From NCBI GenBank assembly GCA_020846145.1, contig JADLEL010000114.1, forward strand, positions 1-41,396: a DNA stretch of 41,396 bases. Reading direction: 5' to 3'. The stretch's first letter is position 1, and each line of letters begins with the position of its first letter. The notes beneath the pieces were generated by a model. That model was not told where the DNA came from. It did not search any database and saw only the letters and a program-made list of their open reading frames with translations. Below are positions 30,112-39,370 of this stretch, piece by piece. The DNA comes from Pirellulales bacterium (GTDB lineage Bacteria > Planctomycetota > Planctomycetia > Pirellulales > Thermoguttaceae). Made by a program: the position numbers and the translations under genes.

Positions 30112-33009
30112 ATGTTCAACGCACATCCGCGATCCCCAAAAAAACACATTTTGCCGCCAATTATCCTCGCCGGATTAATGGCTATTTTTGCAAGCCGTCC
30201 ATGCGGGAATGCGACCGCCGAAGAAAACGGCGCCATCGGTATCGTGGTGGGGCGTAATGCCTCGCCGGCCGAACGGTCGGCGGGAGAGGAGTTATGCGGG
30301 TATTTGGAGAAGCTTTATCCCCGGCAGCAATTTCGATCGGCCGAAGCCTTGCCCGCGGCGGGCCGGGCAATCCTCCTTGGTACGCCGTCCGGCGACGATC
30401 GCATCAAGGGCCTGTTGCCCGACCGCGATTTGAGCAAGCCGGAGAGCTACCTCGTTGCGGCCAAGAAGGACGGCCCGCGCACCTTGGGCGTGATCGCCGG
30501 CGCCGATCCGCGGGGCGTGGTGTACGGCGTCTATGGACTTCTGGATAAACTAGGTTGTGGATTTTACCTTTCCGGCGACGCCTTGCCGCCGGCGAAAACC
30601 GAGGATTTCTCCTTTGCCGGCTGGGACTTGGCCGACGCGCCGCTGGTCCGCGAGCGGATCGTCTTCAACTGGCACAACTTCTTGAGCGGCTGTTCGACGT
30701 GGAATCTGGATCATTGGAAGCAGTGGACCTTGCAAGCGCAAAAGGGCGGCTACAACGCGATCATGGTCCACGCCTACGGCAACAATCCGATGGCCTCGTT
30801 CGAGTTCGGCGGCAAACAAAAACCGGTGGGCTATCTCTCCACGACCGCGAAAGGCCGGGACTGGGCCACGATGCACGTGAATGACGTGCGGCGGTTGTGG
30901 GGCGGCGAGATTTTCGACGGCCCGGTCTTCGGCTCCGAGGCGGCGCTCGTGCCCGAGGAACGGCGCGTGGCCGCGGCGCAAAAAATGATGCGGGACGTTT
31001 TCGCCTTCGCGCAGCGGCGCGCGATGGACGTTTATTTCGCAGTCGATGTGGACACCGCGCCGGCAAACGCGCAGGAATTGATCGAGACCTTGCCGCCCGA
31101 CGCCCGGTTTACCGTAAAAATGAAGGAGAACTCCTACGCGGTGCAGCGTGGAGGCCCGATTTGGCTTCCCAATCCCGACGCGCCGGCGGGATACCGCTAT
31201 TATAAAACCCAGGTGGAATCGCTGCTGAAAACCTATCCGCAAATTACTTGCCTGCTGATCTGGTTCCGCGGCGACGGAACCGCGCCGTGGATGACATTCC
31301 GCCGCCAGGAGATGCCGGCGGCCTGGCAGGAGGAATATCGCGCCGAATTGGCGAAAACGCCCGAGGCGGCCAAGTATCATATTTCCCGCAACATGTTCGC
31401 CACGGCAAAAATTGCCCGCGCCTTTCAGCGGGCGCTCAAGGAGTTGGGGCGCGAGGATGTCGAATTGGGGGCGGGGAGTTGGCGTTTTCGGTTCGTGCCC
31501 GCCGCCGACCGCTTTTTCCCCCGCGAGGTCAAGTTGCTCCCCCTCGATTACGATGTACTCGCGGAAAAACCGCAACTGAGCACCGCCGATTTGCGAAAAG
31601 TGATACGCGACGCGGGAGTCCATCGGCGGATCGTGCCGATCGTCTGGGCGCATCACGACGACGGGCATTATTTCGGCCGCCCCTACCGGCCTTTCGACGA
31701 ATTTCAATCGAAGCTGTCCGATGCGAAAGCCAGCGGATTCGGCGTGATTCACTGGCTAACGCGGCCGTTGGACCTCTATTTTAGCAGTTCCTCGAAGCAA
31801 GTTTGGCGGCGGTCGCAAAACCAACCGCTGGCGGAGACGTGCCGGGAGATGGCCGAACGCCGCTTCGGCGTTTCCACGAGCGATATCCTGGGCCGCTATC
31901 TGGAACGTTGGATCAACGAGGCGCCGCAGTTCGGCCGCGAAACCCGCGTATGGTTCCTCATGCATCGTTTGTCTCCGCTTGCGCAAACGGATCCCGGCAA
32001 TCGGGAGCGGAGGGTACTGCTCGAGCAAATCGACGCGGCCGCGCTTTCTCCCGAAGGCCGCATCCAGTTGGATTACCAGCGAAACCTGGAGCAGTTTACC
32101 GAAGATTTCCACAAAACGCATCATGCCATCGAGCAAGCACAAATCGCCCTATCGACGAACGATCTCGCCACGGCGCGGGAGAAACTGCGTTCGGCGCGGC
32201 CGGAGCAGATCATCGAACAATTCGTGAAAATGTGCAAATACGGCGGTCCGAGCCGCGGCGAACAGGGTTTGGCGGTTTCGCTGAACTTGCGTTGGCTCGT
32301 GCATATTATTCGTCTTCGGCAAGCGCTGGGCGAGGAAGCCGTGCGGTTGAATTTCGCTCCCACTATGCACGAAGCAATGGCCCAGGGCGCGAATCCCTTT
32401 ACCTATTTCGTCGATCGGGATCGCAAGTATTGGGATTGCCGGGGCGCGGAAGAGACCGGGGCCTCGGTTTTCGTTTTGCCGGAGAACACCGCCCCGGCGC
32501 TCTCCGAGGGAATGCCGGAAAGCTATCGGGAAATTTGCCAAAACGGCATTGAGGGGGATAAGGAATTTTCGTTCCGATTGAAACCGATCTTCACCGTGCT
32601 TGCGGGATACCAAAAGGCGTTCTCCGCCGTTCTTCCGGGGAAATATCGCGTCCGCCTGTTGTTCGCCGAGCCGACGGCCACGGCGGCCGGACAGCGCGTG
32701 ATGGAGGTTATGCTCGATGACGCCGCAAAAATTCCCGCCGACCGCGTCGATATCTTCCGGCAAGCCGGCGGACGCAACCGCATCCTCGAACGGATTTATG
32801 ACGTGGAAGTCGGCTCCGCAGGCGCGGTGAAAGTTACGTTGAAGCCGGTCGCCGGAAAAATCATGATCTGCGGCGCTATTTTGGAGCCGGTTTCCGTTCC
32901 GCGGAGCGTTAAAAATCCGACGGTTTCCGCGCCTTGGTGGCTGGTGCGGCTTTCGCAATCCGGGGAATGTCGGCTGCGGAGAATTAAAATATCTTTCGCG
33001 ATCATGTAA
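30112..33009 (+). CDS. Large secreted glycoside-hydrolase-like protein with malectin-like C-terminus
   Basis: A 965-residue exported protein with a signal peptide up to about residue 38. Residues about 40-150 resemble the alpha-glucuronidase/GH20-type N-terminal alpha-beta domain (GIVVGRNASPAERSAGEELC, then DPRGVVYGVYGLLDKLG). A probable TIM barrel follows (about 165-560, with VFNWHNFLSGCSTWNLDHWK and LLIWFRGDG). A helical region comes next, then a malectin-like beta domain (about 800-925) that could bind carbohydrate. I cannot assign catalytic acids or a numbered GH family with certainty. ATG 30112 has AAGGAG at good spacing; in-frame upstream codons to 29896 lack one. The next gene is 71 bases downstream on the same strand, so both are probably expressed together against the same glycan. 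Confidence 0.75.
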   Translation: MFNAHPRSPKKHILPPIILAGLMAIFASRPCGNATAEENGAIGIVVGRNASPAERSAGEELCGYLEKLYPRQQFRSAEALPAAGRAILLGTPSGDDRIKGLLPDRDLSKPESYLVAAKKDGPRTLGVIAGADPRGVVYGVYGLLDKLGCGFYLSGDALPPAKTEDFSFAGWDLADAPLVRERIVFNWHNFLSGCSTWNLDHWKQWTLQAQKGGYNAIMVHAYGNNPMASFEFGGKQKPVGYLSTTAKGRDWATMHVNDVRRLWGGEIFDGPVFGSEAALVPEERRVAAAQKMMRDVFAFAQRRAMDVYFAVDVDTAPANAQELIETLPPDARFTVKMKENSYAVQRGGPIWLPNPDAPAGYRYYKTQVESLLKTYPQITCLLIWFRGDGTAPWMTFRRQEMPAAWQEEYRAELAKTPEAAKYHISRNMFATAKIARAFQRALKELGREDVELGAGSWRFRFVPAADRFFPREVKLLPLDYDVLAEKPQLSTADLRKVIRDAGVHRRIVPIVWAHHDDGHYFGRPYRPFDEFQSKLSDAKASGFGVIHWLTRPLDLYFSSSSKQVWRRSQNQPLAETCREMAERRFGVSTSDILGRYLERWINEAPQFGRETRVWFLMHRLSPLAQTDPGNRERRVLLEQIDAAALSPEGRIQLDYQRNLEQFTEDFHKTHHAIEQAQIALSTNDLATAREKLRSARPEQIIEQFVKMCKYGGPSRGEQGLAVSLNLRWLVHIIRLRQALGEEAVRLNFAPTMHEAMAQGANPFTYFVDRDRKYWDCRGAEETGASVFVLPENTAPALSEGMPESYREICQNGIEGDKEFSFRLKPIFTVLAGYQKAFSAVLPGKYRVRLLFAEPTATAAGQRVMEVMLDDAAKIPADRVDIFRQAGGRNRILERIYDVEVGSAGAVKVTLKPVAGKIMICGAILEPVSVPRSVKNPTVSAPWWLVRLSQSGECRLRRIKISFAIM

Positions 33010-33080
33010 AATACTCGCGATGGAAATCGCATCGTTCGCGAGGATCGATTTCTTGGCAATCCGAAAGTAATGGAATCGTC

Positions 33081-35675
33081 ATGTCCCACAAACTTTCCGC
33101 TATTGCGGTCTTTATCGTTATTTTGCCTTTTTCCCCGATTTCATTCGCCGCCGAACCGCCGCGGGTTGAGCTGGGCAACTTGGTTCCCTTGGAATCGGCG
33201 CAAGGCTGGGGCGACATGCAAGTCAACCGCAGCGTATGGGGCAAGCCGATGATGATCGGCGAGCGGACTTTTCCCCGCGGATTGGGCATGCACGCGCCCG
33301 GCCGCACGGTCTTTTGTCTCGAAGGCGCTTGCGAGCGGTTCGAGGCGTGGATCGGCGTCGATGCCGCGGTCCGCGGTCTCGAAGGCGGTTCGGTAGTGTT
33401 TTGCGTGCGGGGCGATGGGCGGGAACTGTTCCGCAGCAAAACGATGAAGGCCGATACACCCGCCCGACACATCGACATTCCCTTGAAGGGCGTGCAACTT
33501 CTCGAACTGATCGTCGAAGACGCCGGGGACGGCCGGAATTCCGATCACGCCGACTGGGCCGAAGCGGCGATCGTCGGATACCCGGAAGGTTTGCCGCCCG
33601 GTCCCGCCGCGGCGGTTCACGCGGTTCGCGGGGGGAATCTCGTGGTAAAACTATCCGCCGAGGGGCGAATCGTCGCCATCGAAGACGCGAAGGATCAATA
33701 TCCCGCTCCCCTCCTCGGCGATACGCATGCGAGCGGTTGCCGCACGGTGGGCGAAGTGAAAGCGGCTCTTTGCGGCGACGGCGGCTTCGAGTTCACCCGC
33801 ACGCTGGAGAGCCTGCTCGACAAGAAACATGCTTGCACCCTCATCGAGCGTTTTCGGCCGACGCCGACGAGCGTGCGTTGGGAGATCGAAATCCGCGGCC
33901 GGGGCGAAACGTGGTCCGCGCCGATCGAGACCCGATTGGCTTATCCGACAACGACCGAAACGCGATTTTGGACAGCCTGGTCCGATCCGGAGTTGCAGGA
34001 CCGCCGCTGGATCGATCCGCTGGAAACGCGCCCGCCGCGCGACATGCAATTGAATTACGCCAACTTAACCGCGCGCTGTTTCGCGCTGCCGCTGGCCACG
34101 TTCCTCGAACCGAAGGCCGATCGCGGTCTGAGCCTGGTGCTTTCGCCCGAGGAAATTTTGCTCGACTTGCGATTGTTGACGCGGGCCGACGGCCGGCTTG
34201 CGTTTCGCCACGAGAAGCACCGCTTTACGCCCCAAACGCCGGTGCGTTTCGTTCAGGATTTAGTGGCGCATCCGTCCGATTGGCGCGGCCCCGTCGGCTG
34301 GATGGTCGAACGCTATCCCGATTATTTCAATCCGCCGATCCCTGCGGTCGATATGATGGCGGGCTGCGGGGCCTATTCGGCCGACGAGCGCGAGATCGAT
34401 CCCGAACGGTTTCGCCGCATGTCCTTCCGCATCAATTGGAAGTGCAGCGAGGATTTCCCCTACATGGGCATGTTCCTCCCGCCCTTGGCCGACGACGACG
34501 CCACCTGGGCGCGCTCGGCGGAAACGCCATTGATTCCGGGAAAATCGCCGAACAACTCCTTCCGCAGCTTGAACGCCTATTGCAAGCGGATGCGGGAGCA
34601 AGGCTTTTTCGTCTTGAGTTATTTCAATACCACGGAATTCGGCCTGAACATGGTTTGGCCCGCACCGCCGCGAAAAGCGGTCGAGGAGGCCGACCTTTGG
34701 AGGGACGCCAACGACTTTTACCATGCCAAACTCTCCACGGCGACGCTACTGTCGAATAACAAGCCGATCATCACCTGTTACAACGCTTTTGTCACCGATT
34801 CGGGCGATCCGGTCTATCGCGAATTCTTGCTGGAGCAGGCCCGGCGGCACCTCGACCGGCTGCCGGATTCCGCGGGCATCTGCATCGACCGCGAAGATTG
34901 GCTGCCGCATTACAATACCCGGGCCGACGACGGCGTGAGCTGGATTGCCGGCCGGCCGGCCCGTTCGCTCTATCGCTCGTGGATCGGAACGTTGGATAAA
35001 CTCGGTCCGCTGATGCACCGCCGCGGCAAGGTGATTTTCGTCAACGACACGACGCCGCGCATCGAACTCATGCGCCAACTCGACGGCTTCTATTGCGAAT
35101 ACGGCGATTTCAGCACGGGGCTGAACACCACGGGCCTCTTGGCTTTGCGAAAACCGGCCATCGCCTGGACGCGCTCGGTGAAGGATCTGAAGAGCGATCC
35201 CGACGCCTTTTTCCAGCGTCATTTGCACCTGGGCGTCTATCCCACTGCGCCCTATCCCTACAATCATCACAGCATCAATCCCGATCCGTGGGGAGATCAG
35301 TTCTATCTCGATTACGGTCTGTTGATGGACGCCATGCGCGGCAAGAAATGGGTGCTTGCTCCCCATGCCGTGCGCGCCGTAGGCGATGCCAAGGTCAATC
35401 TCTTCGAAGTCCCCGGCGGCTACGCACTGCCCGTCACCTTTGCAGGCAAGGCCGACAAGGTCTCCGTCGCACTGCGTTTGCCCGGCCTTTCCGCGGTGAA
35501 ATCGGCCGAGGTGCTGCATCCCGGGAGCGAGAAATCCGCGACAATCTCCGTAACGTCCGACGGTGCGGACCTGCGCCTGGAGGTTCCGATCGTGCGCGGC
35601 TGCGCGATGGTTTGGTTGAAGAATAAAGGGGACGCAGCTCTTTTTTCGCTTGACAACCTGGCTGCTTTCCGGTAA
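33081..35675 (+). CDS. Secreted NPCBM-domain protein with probable TIM-barrel hydrolase domain
   Basis: An 864-residue exported protein. Signal peptide 1-23. NPCBM/NEW2 carbohydrate-binding domain at about 30-170 (FPRGLGMHAPGR, FEAWIGVDAAV, DHADWAEAAIV). The centre (about 400-740) looks like a TIM barrel of the GH27/GH36-like or unclassified type; ICIDREDWLPHY near 615 is a candidate nucleophile strand and FYCEYGDFS near 670 another acidic strand. The C-terminal beta domain ends at MVWLKNK. The last roughly 15 codons (GDAALFSLDNLAAFR) and the stop are encoded by the REP and left end of the neighbouring RAYT element. The insertion has therefore replaced the original terminus, apparently harmlessly. 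Function: probably glycan hydrolysis with the upstream gene. Confidence 0.78.
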   Translation: MSHKLSAIAVFIVILPFSPISFAAEPPRVELGNLVPLESAQGWGDMQVNRSVWGKPMMIGERTFPRGLGMHAPGRTVFCLEGACERFEAWIGVDAAVRGLEGGSVVFCVRGDGRELFRSKTMKADTPARHIDIPLKGVQLLELIVEDAGDGRNSDHADWAEAAIVGYPEGLPPGPAAAVHAVRGGNLVVKLSAEGRIVAIEDAKDQYPAPLLGDTHASGCRTVGEVKAALCGDGGFEFTRTLESLLDKKHACTLIERFRPTPTSVRWEIEIRGRGETWSAPIETRLAYPTTTETRFWTAWSDPELQDRRWIDPLETRPPRDMQLNYANLTARCFALPLATFLEPKADRGLSLVLSPEEILLDLRLLTRADGRLAFRHEKHRFTPQTPVRFVQDLVAHPSDWRGPVGWMVERYPDYFNPPIPAVDMMAGCGAYSADEREIDPERFRRMSFRINWKCSEDFPYMGMFLPPLADDDATWARSAETPLIPGKSPNNSFRSLNAYCKRMREQGFFVLSYFNTTEFGLNMVWPAPPRKAVEEADLWRDANDFYHAKLSTATLLSNNKPIITCYNAFVTDSGDPVYREFLLEQARRHLDRLPDSAGICIDREDWLPHYNTRADDGVSWIAGRPARSLYRSWIGTLDKLGPLMHRRGKVIFVNDTTPRIELMRQLDGFYCEYGDFSTGLNTTGLLALRKPAIAWTRSVKDLKSDPDAFFQRHLHLGVYPTAPYPYNHHSINPDPWGDQFYLDYGLLMDAMRGKKWVLAPHAVRAVGDAKVNLFEVPGGYALPVTFAGKADKVSVALRLPGLSAVKSAEVLHPGSEKSATISVTSDGADLRLEVPIVRGCAMVWLKNKGDAALFSLDNLAAFR

Positions 35676-36381
35676 TTTTGGCGTTTATGCCTCGTATCGC
35701 TCGCATGGCTCCCGGCGGAATGGTCTATCACGCGATAAATCGCGCCGTGGCGCGTTTGCCGTTGTTCGAAAAGGAGGCCGATTACGCGGCTTTCGAAGAA
35801 GTTCTCGCCGAAGCCCAGCAGAAGCATCCCACGCGAATTCTGGCTTATTGTCTGATGCCCAATCATTGGCATTTCGTGCTCTGGCCGCAGGAAGACGGCG
35901 AACTGACGGATTTCCTGCGCTGGCTGACCCACACGCATACCATGCGCTGGCATGCGCATCATCATACCGGCGGCACGGGCCACTTGTACCAAGGGCGATT
36001 CAAATCCTTCCCCGTGCAAACCGACGAGCATTTTCTGGCGGTCGCGCGCTACGTCGAGCGGAATGCCCTGCGGGCGAAGTTGACGCCGCGGGCCGAGGCT
36101 TGGCGTTGGTCGAGTGTTTGGCGGCGAATTTACGGCGATGCTCGGTCGCGGGCGATTCTCTCGCGTTGGCCGCTGCCCATGCCGGACGATTGGTTGCAGC
36201 GATTGAACCGCGTCGAGCCGGAGGGCGAACTGGATGCCGTCCGCCGCGCGCTGCGGCGCGGCGCGCCCTTCGGCGGCGAACGCTGGCAAAAGAACACCGC
36301 CGTCCGGCTCGGCCTCGAATTCACCCTCCGCCCCCGCGGAAGACCGCGTGCGGAAGAATAAAAAGAGCTGCGTCCCCTTTT
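35628..36381 (+). mobile_element. RAYT/REP element (REPtron): transposase flanked by inverted REP sequences
   Basis: GGGGACGCAGCTCTTTTT at 35628-35645 and its reverse complement AAAAAGAGCTGCGTCCCC at 36360-36377 flank the transposase gene 35687-36361. A third REP, in the orientation of the second, lies at 36586-36608 after a transposase remnant. This is the layout of IS200-related REP elements, where the transposase recognises REP hairpins. No target-site duplication is expected and none was seen. Confidence 0.85.
35687..36361 (+). CDS. REP-associated tyrosine transposase (RAYT, Y1/HUH family)
   Basis: A 224-residue single-strand DNA transposase of the IS200/IS605-related RAYT group. Seen: the HUH metal motif His60-x-His62 in LMPNHWHFVLWP, GHLYQGRFKS near 98-107, and the probable catalytic Tyr122 in ARYVERNALRA. 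It opens with MPRIARMAPGGMVYH, the usual RAYT start; an in-frame TTG nine bases earlier is less likely. All motifs are intact, so it may be active. It is flanked by inverted REP copies and followed by a broken copy of its own 3' end. The gene abuts the NPCBM gene (11 bases) and likely moves or propagates the GGGGACGCAGCTC REPs in this genome. Confidence 0.92.
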   Translation: MPRIARMAPGGMVYHAINRAVARLPLFEKEADYAAFEEVLAEAQQKHPTRILAYCLMPNHWHFVLWPQEDGELTDFLRWLTHTHTMRWHAHHHTGGTGHLYQGRFKSFPVQTDEHFLAVARYVERNALRAKLTPRAEAWRWSSVWRRIYGDARSRAILSRWPLPMPDDWLQRLNRVEPEGELDAVRRALRRGAPFGGERWQKNTAVRLGLEFTLRPRGRPRAEE

Positions 36382-36389
36382 GTTCCCCG

Positions 36390-36569
36390 CGTTGGCCGCT
36401 GCCCAAGCCGGACGATTGGTTGCAGCGATTGAACCGCGTCGAGCCGGAGTGCGAACAGGATGCCATCCGCCGCGCGCTGCGGCGCGGCTCGCCTTTCGGC
36501 GGCGAACGCTGGCAAAAGAACACCGCCGTCCGGCTCGGCCTCGAATTCACCCTCCGCCCCCGCGAATGA
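36390..36569 (+). pseudogene. 3' remnant of a second RAYT transposase
   Basis: About 180 bases translate as RWPLPKPDDWLQRLNRVEPE and onward to FTLRPRE and a stop, closely matching residues about 161-219 of the intact RAYT at 35687-36361 with a few substitutions (C for G, Q for L, S for A). The first 160 residues, including HUH and tyrosine, are missing. It is followed by its own REP at 36586-36608. Either an older copy was truncated, or the intact element inserted next to it and deleted the rest. Confidence 0.85.
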
Positions 36570-36609
36570 TCAAGAATGACAGGAGAAAAAGAGCTGCGTC
36601 CCCTTTTGT

Positions 36610-38241
36610 CTATTTCTTTGCTTGCTTGTAGAGTTCCGCCAACTGCGCCGGGGTGACGAAGACCATATCCGGATCGCGCCGTTCGTAGATGCGGAGCAGA
36701 TCGTCCATGCCGAAAGTCCAGCAGTGGACAAAACCGTTGACGAAGGCGGGACGTTTCGTGCCGACCTGTTCGCGGATTTCCTTGAGGAAGCCTTCTTTGC
36801 CGTGCCGCCAAGTCGTCGCCGCACGGAAAACGGTCATGCCGTCGGGGAGGCGGTAGGTTAGCTGATCGATCCCCTTGCGGCCGGAGTAGCAGCCCATGTC
36901 GGCGAATAGCGAATGGCAGAAGGGCAATCCCTTGGCGTAGCGCGACAATTGCTCATCGTTGCCACCGACGGTCCGCACGGTGCGCATGCCCATCGGCTGC
37001 ATGAGCCGGGCGGTCCAGTTCACGTAGCCGTCGAGGATCGGCTGCCGGTCGGCGAAAGCGGTTCCAAAATCGTCCGGCGAGGTGTACGATGCGCCGGAAA
37101 CGTCGGCGATGAACTCGGTGTTGGGGCTTCCATGCTCATAATACCACTGCGCCACGGCAGGCTCCAATTCGTAAATCGCCGGGCCCATTCCGTAAGCCAG
37201 CGGGAATTTGCCGAAGGACCGATGCTCGAACTGGGCTTTGAACATGGCGGTCCAGATATTCAGGTTGTCGCCGTCGGACATGGCCATCGCGATATACACC
37301 TTGTCTTTCTCCAAGGCGGGCGGCGGCGCTTGCTTGGGCTGGTTAAGCCGCGCGATCCGCACGCCGCTGGTTATGCAAATGTTGCCCAAACTATCGCTGC
37401 AAACCAGGCCTTTGCCATAGCGGCTGATCAGTTTGACGCCCGGCGGTTCGCCGATGCCCACGCCTTCTCCGGCCCAGGGAAAACCGAGCACGGCCGTGTT
37501 GGGCGCCATTTCGGCGAGGATAGCATTCATGAGTTTTTCTTCGGCCGCCGAGTCGGTGCCCGGCTTGTCCCGTTCGGCGGGTCCCGCGATCCAGAACATC
37601 AGCCCCCGCCACTGCATCGTGTAGGCGAAACTCGTAAGATTCACGCGGGCGGGGTGCAGATAATCGCTCAAGTGCCGGCTGATGCGATCTTTGTAGGTTG
37701 CCCAGAGCCACTGCATGCCTTCGACGTAGGTCTTGAACCGCCCGCGAAGATCGACTTTGATCGGGAGGTTTAACCGTTCGGCCAGTTCCGGCGTCGCGAG
37801 GATGAGGTCCTCGCAAGCGGCGACGTTCAACGCCAACACATCGCCGCGATAAAGGTTCGGATCGGCGACGATCGCCCCCCGATAATCCTTGGCGAATTGT
37901 TTGAAGATCGATCGCCAATCGGCGACGACTTCATAGCCGTCGATATATCCCTTCTGTTTGTGCCAATCGAGCCAGAACTGATCGTACGAGCCGCGGATCA
38001 GCCAGAGGCGCGGCTCGCGGCGGCTGCTCAGTCCCTGGAGGCAGCCGATCGCGCCCCGCTCTTCCGGCTTGAGTTTGGCAACTTCCACAACCAGCAGTTT
38101 TTTTGCGGGCGGGGCCGACCTGGGCAAGAACGTGTCGCCCCAAGGCCGCGGCGCGTCGAGCGGCACGAGTCCCTCCGCGGCCGTCGCCCGAAAGGCGGGA
38201 AACGCGATCAATAATGTTCCGGCGATTACTGCGAGTTTCAT
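36610..38241 (-). CDS. Secreted GxGYxYP-like putative glycoside hydrolase
   Basis: A 543-residue exported protein (signal peptide 1-21, ending ATAAEG) whose C-terminal half resembles the GxGYxYP domain family described from gut Bacteroides: AMSDGDNLNIW near 318-328, GMGPAIYELEP near 350, and SGASYTSP near 383 at the place of the family's GxGYxYP motif (degenerate here). The N-terminal half (about 50-230) matches the usual companion domains. The catalytic mechanism of this family is not established to my knowledge. The stop is two bases from a REP sequence, so the RAYT element exactly fills the space between this gene and the convergent NPCBM gene. It starts 22 bases after truA on the same strand. 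Confidence 0.7.
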   Translation of the reverse strand: MKLAVIAGTLLIAFPAFRATAAEGLVPLDAPRPWGDTFLPRSAPPAKKLLVVEVAKLKPEERGAIGCLQGLSSRREPRLWLIRGSYDQFWLDWHKQKGYIDGYEVVADWRSIFKQFAKDYRGAIVADPNLYRGDVLALNVAACEDLILATPELAERLNLPIKVDLRGRFKTYVEGMQWLWATYKDRISRHLSDYLHPARVNLTSFAYTMQWRGLMFWIAGPAERDKPGTDSAAEEKLMNAILAEMAPNTAVLGFPWAGEGVGIGEPPGVKLISRYGKGLVCSDSLGNICITSGVRIARLNQPKQAPPPALEKDKVYIAMAMSDGDNLNIWTAMFKAQFEHRSFGKFPLAYGMGPAIYELEPAVAQWYYEHGSPNTEFIADVSGASYTSPDDFGTAFADRQPILDGYVNWTARLMQPMGMRTVRTVGGNDEQLSRYAKGLPFCHSLFADMGCYSGRKGIDQLTYRLPDGMTVFRAATTWRHGKEGFLKEIREQVGTKRPAFVNGFVHCWTFGMDDLLRIYERRDPDMVFVTPAQLAELYKQAKK

Positions 38242-38263
38242 AAAATCGATTCTCCCGTTTGAA

Positions 38264-39190
38264 TCATGTATCTTCGGCGTAGCTTACTTTCATCAGAAAA
38301 AGCCCTTGCGGCGGGGCGGTGGGGCCGGCGCGGCGGCGATCGTGGGCTTGGAGCACTTCGAAAGGCCAGCCTTCGGATTGTGCTCCCCTGCCGACTTCCA
38401 CCAGCGTGCCGAGAATGGAGCGGACCATGTTGTAGAGGAAGCCGTCGGCGACGATGTCGAAGATGATCCAATCGCCGGGATTCGCGACCAACGGCCAACG
38501 ATCGACAACCGGCATCCCCGCAAATGCGCTCCACTCCGGGTCGCGGCTTAACGGCGACGCGCTCGCCGTCGGCTCGCGGCTAAACGAGGAGCAATTCTCG
38601 CCCCTCTCCCCTTTTCCCTCTCTCCTGCCCTCATCACCCCGCGCGAAACCGTCGTGCCGGCGAACCTCCAGCGAAAAAACGGTTCGCACGCTGGTCTTGC
38701 GCTTCGCGCCGGACGATTCGAAACTGGCGAAATCGTGCGTGCCCGCGAGCGGTCGGGCCGCGCGGTGCATGGCGTCGGCGTCGAGCCGGCCCTTTTTATA
38801 GTGCCATGCGTAATGCCGCAGGAAAACGTCGCGCACCGGCCCGTTGAAAATCAAATAGCGATAATGCTTTCGTTTGGCGCAATATCGCGGATGGAAATCG
38901 GGCGGGACTTCGCAAACGTCGCGCACGGCAATATCGTGCGGCAGCACGGCATTCAGGGCTTTTTGCAGAACTTCCGGTTTCAGATTCGTATTGCTTCGGA
39001 AAGAAACCACCTGTCCCAAGGCGTGAACGCCGGTATCGGTGCGGCCGCTGGCATGAAGGCGAATTTCTTCCCCGGTGATCCGCGTCACGGCCGCTTCGAG
39101 CGCTTGCTGAACGGTAACTTTATCGGCCTGGGCCTGCCAGCCGAAATAATCGGTCCCGTCGTAAGCGAGCGTGAGCTTGAAGTTTCGCAT
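38264..39190 (-). CDS. truA: tRNA pseudouridine synthase A with a repeat-derived insertion
   Basis: A 308-residue enzyme that makes pseudouridine at positions 38-40 of tRNA anticodon arms. Seen: MRNFKLTLAYDGTDYFGWQ at the start, catalytic Asp52 in GRTDTGVHA, FHPRYCAKRKHYRY, and FLYNMVRSILGTLVEVGRG near 251-269. Typical TruA is about 245-275 residues. Here residues about 182-238, between LEVRRHDG and WIIFDIVADG, are extra, low in conserved residues and rich in Arg, Glu, Ser and Gly. The DNA (about 38477-38647) carries palindromes and a CCCTCTCC-like tract similar to that in the RACo-like gene. The start 39190 is chosen because upstream in-frame codons read through palindromic repeats. Whether the insertion is tolerated is unknown. 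Confidence 0.93.
   Translation of the reverse strand: MRNFKLTLAYDGTDYFGWQAQADKVTVQQALEAAVTRITGEEIRLHASGRTDTGVHALGQVVSFRSNTNLKPEVLQKALNAVLPHDIAVRDVCEVPPDFHPRYCAKRKHYRYLIFNGPVRDVFLRHYAWHYKKGRLDADAMHRAARPLAGTHDFASFESSGAKRKTSVRTVFSLEVRRHDGFARGDEGRREGKGERGENCSSFSREPTASASPLSRDPEWSAFAGMPVVDRWPLVANPGDWIIFDIVADGFLYNMVRSILGTLVEVGRGAQSEGWPFEVLQAHDRRRAGPTAPPQGLFLMKVSYAEDT
38477..38647. repeat. Repeat-derived insertion inside truA
   Basis: This in-frame segment has no counterpart in TruA. It contains GGCGACGCGCTCGCC, two TCGCGGCT(T/A)AAC copies (near 38542 and 38575) and a CCCCTCTCCCC tract (38600-38630) resembling 25617-25650. It is consistent with insertion of a short dispersed element in a surface loop. 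Confidence 0.6.
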
Positions 39191-39370
39191 TTGCCAATAG
39201 GTTGAAGATTTCGAGAAGTATTCGCCGTTGGGAACATATTTTCGGGACGCCGCCCGGTCAAGCCTCATTATCGAGAAAACCGGCCCGACTGTCAAAACCG
39301 GGCGGGGCCTTGCCGGGAGGCATGCGATGTCTTGCAACTCAGGAGGCGACGAATTCCTACCGCCCGCAAA

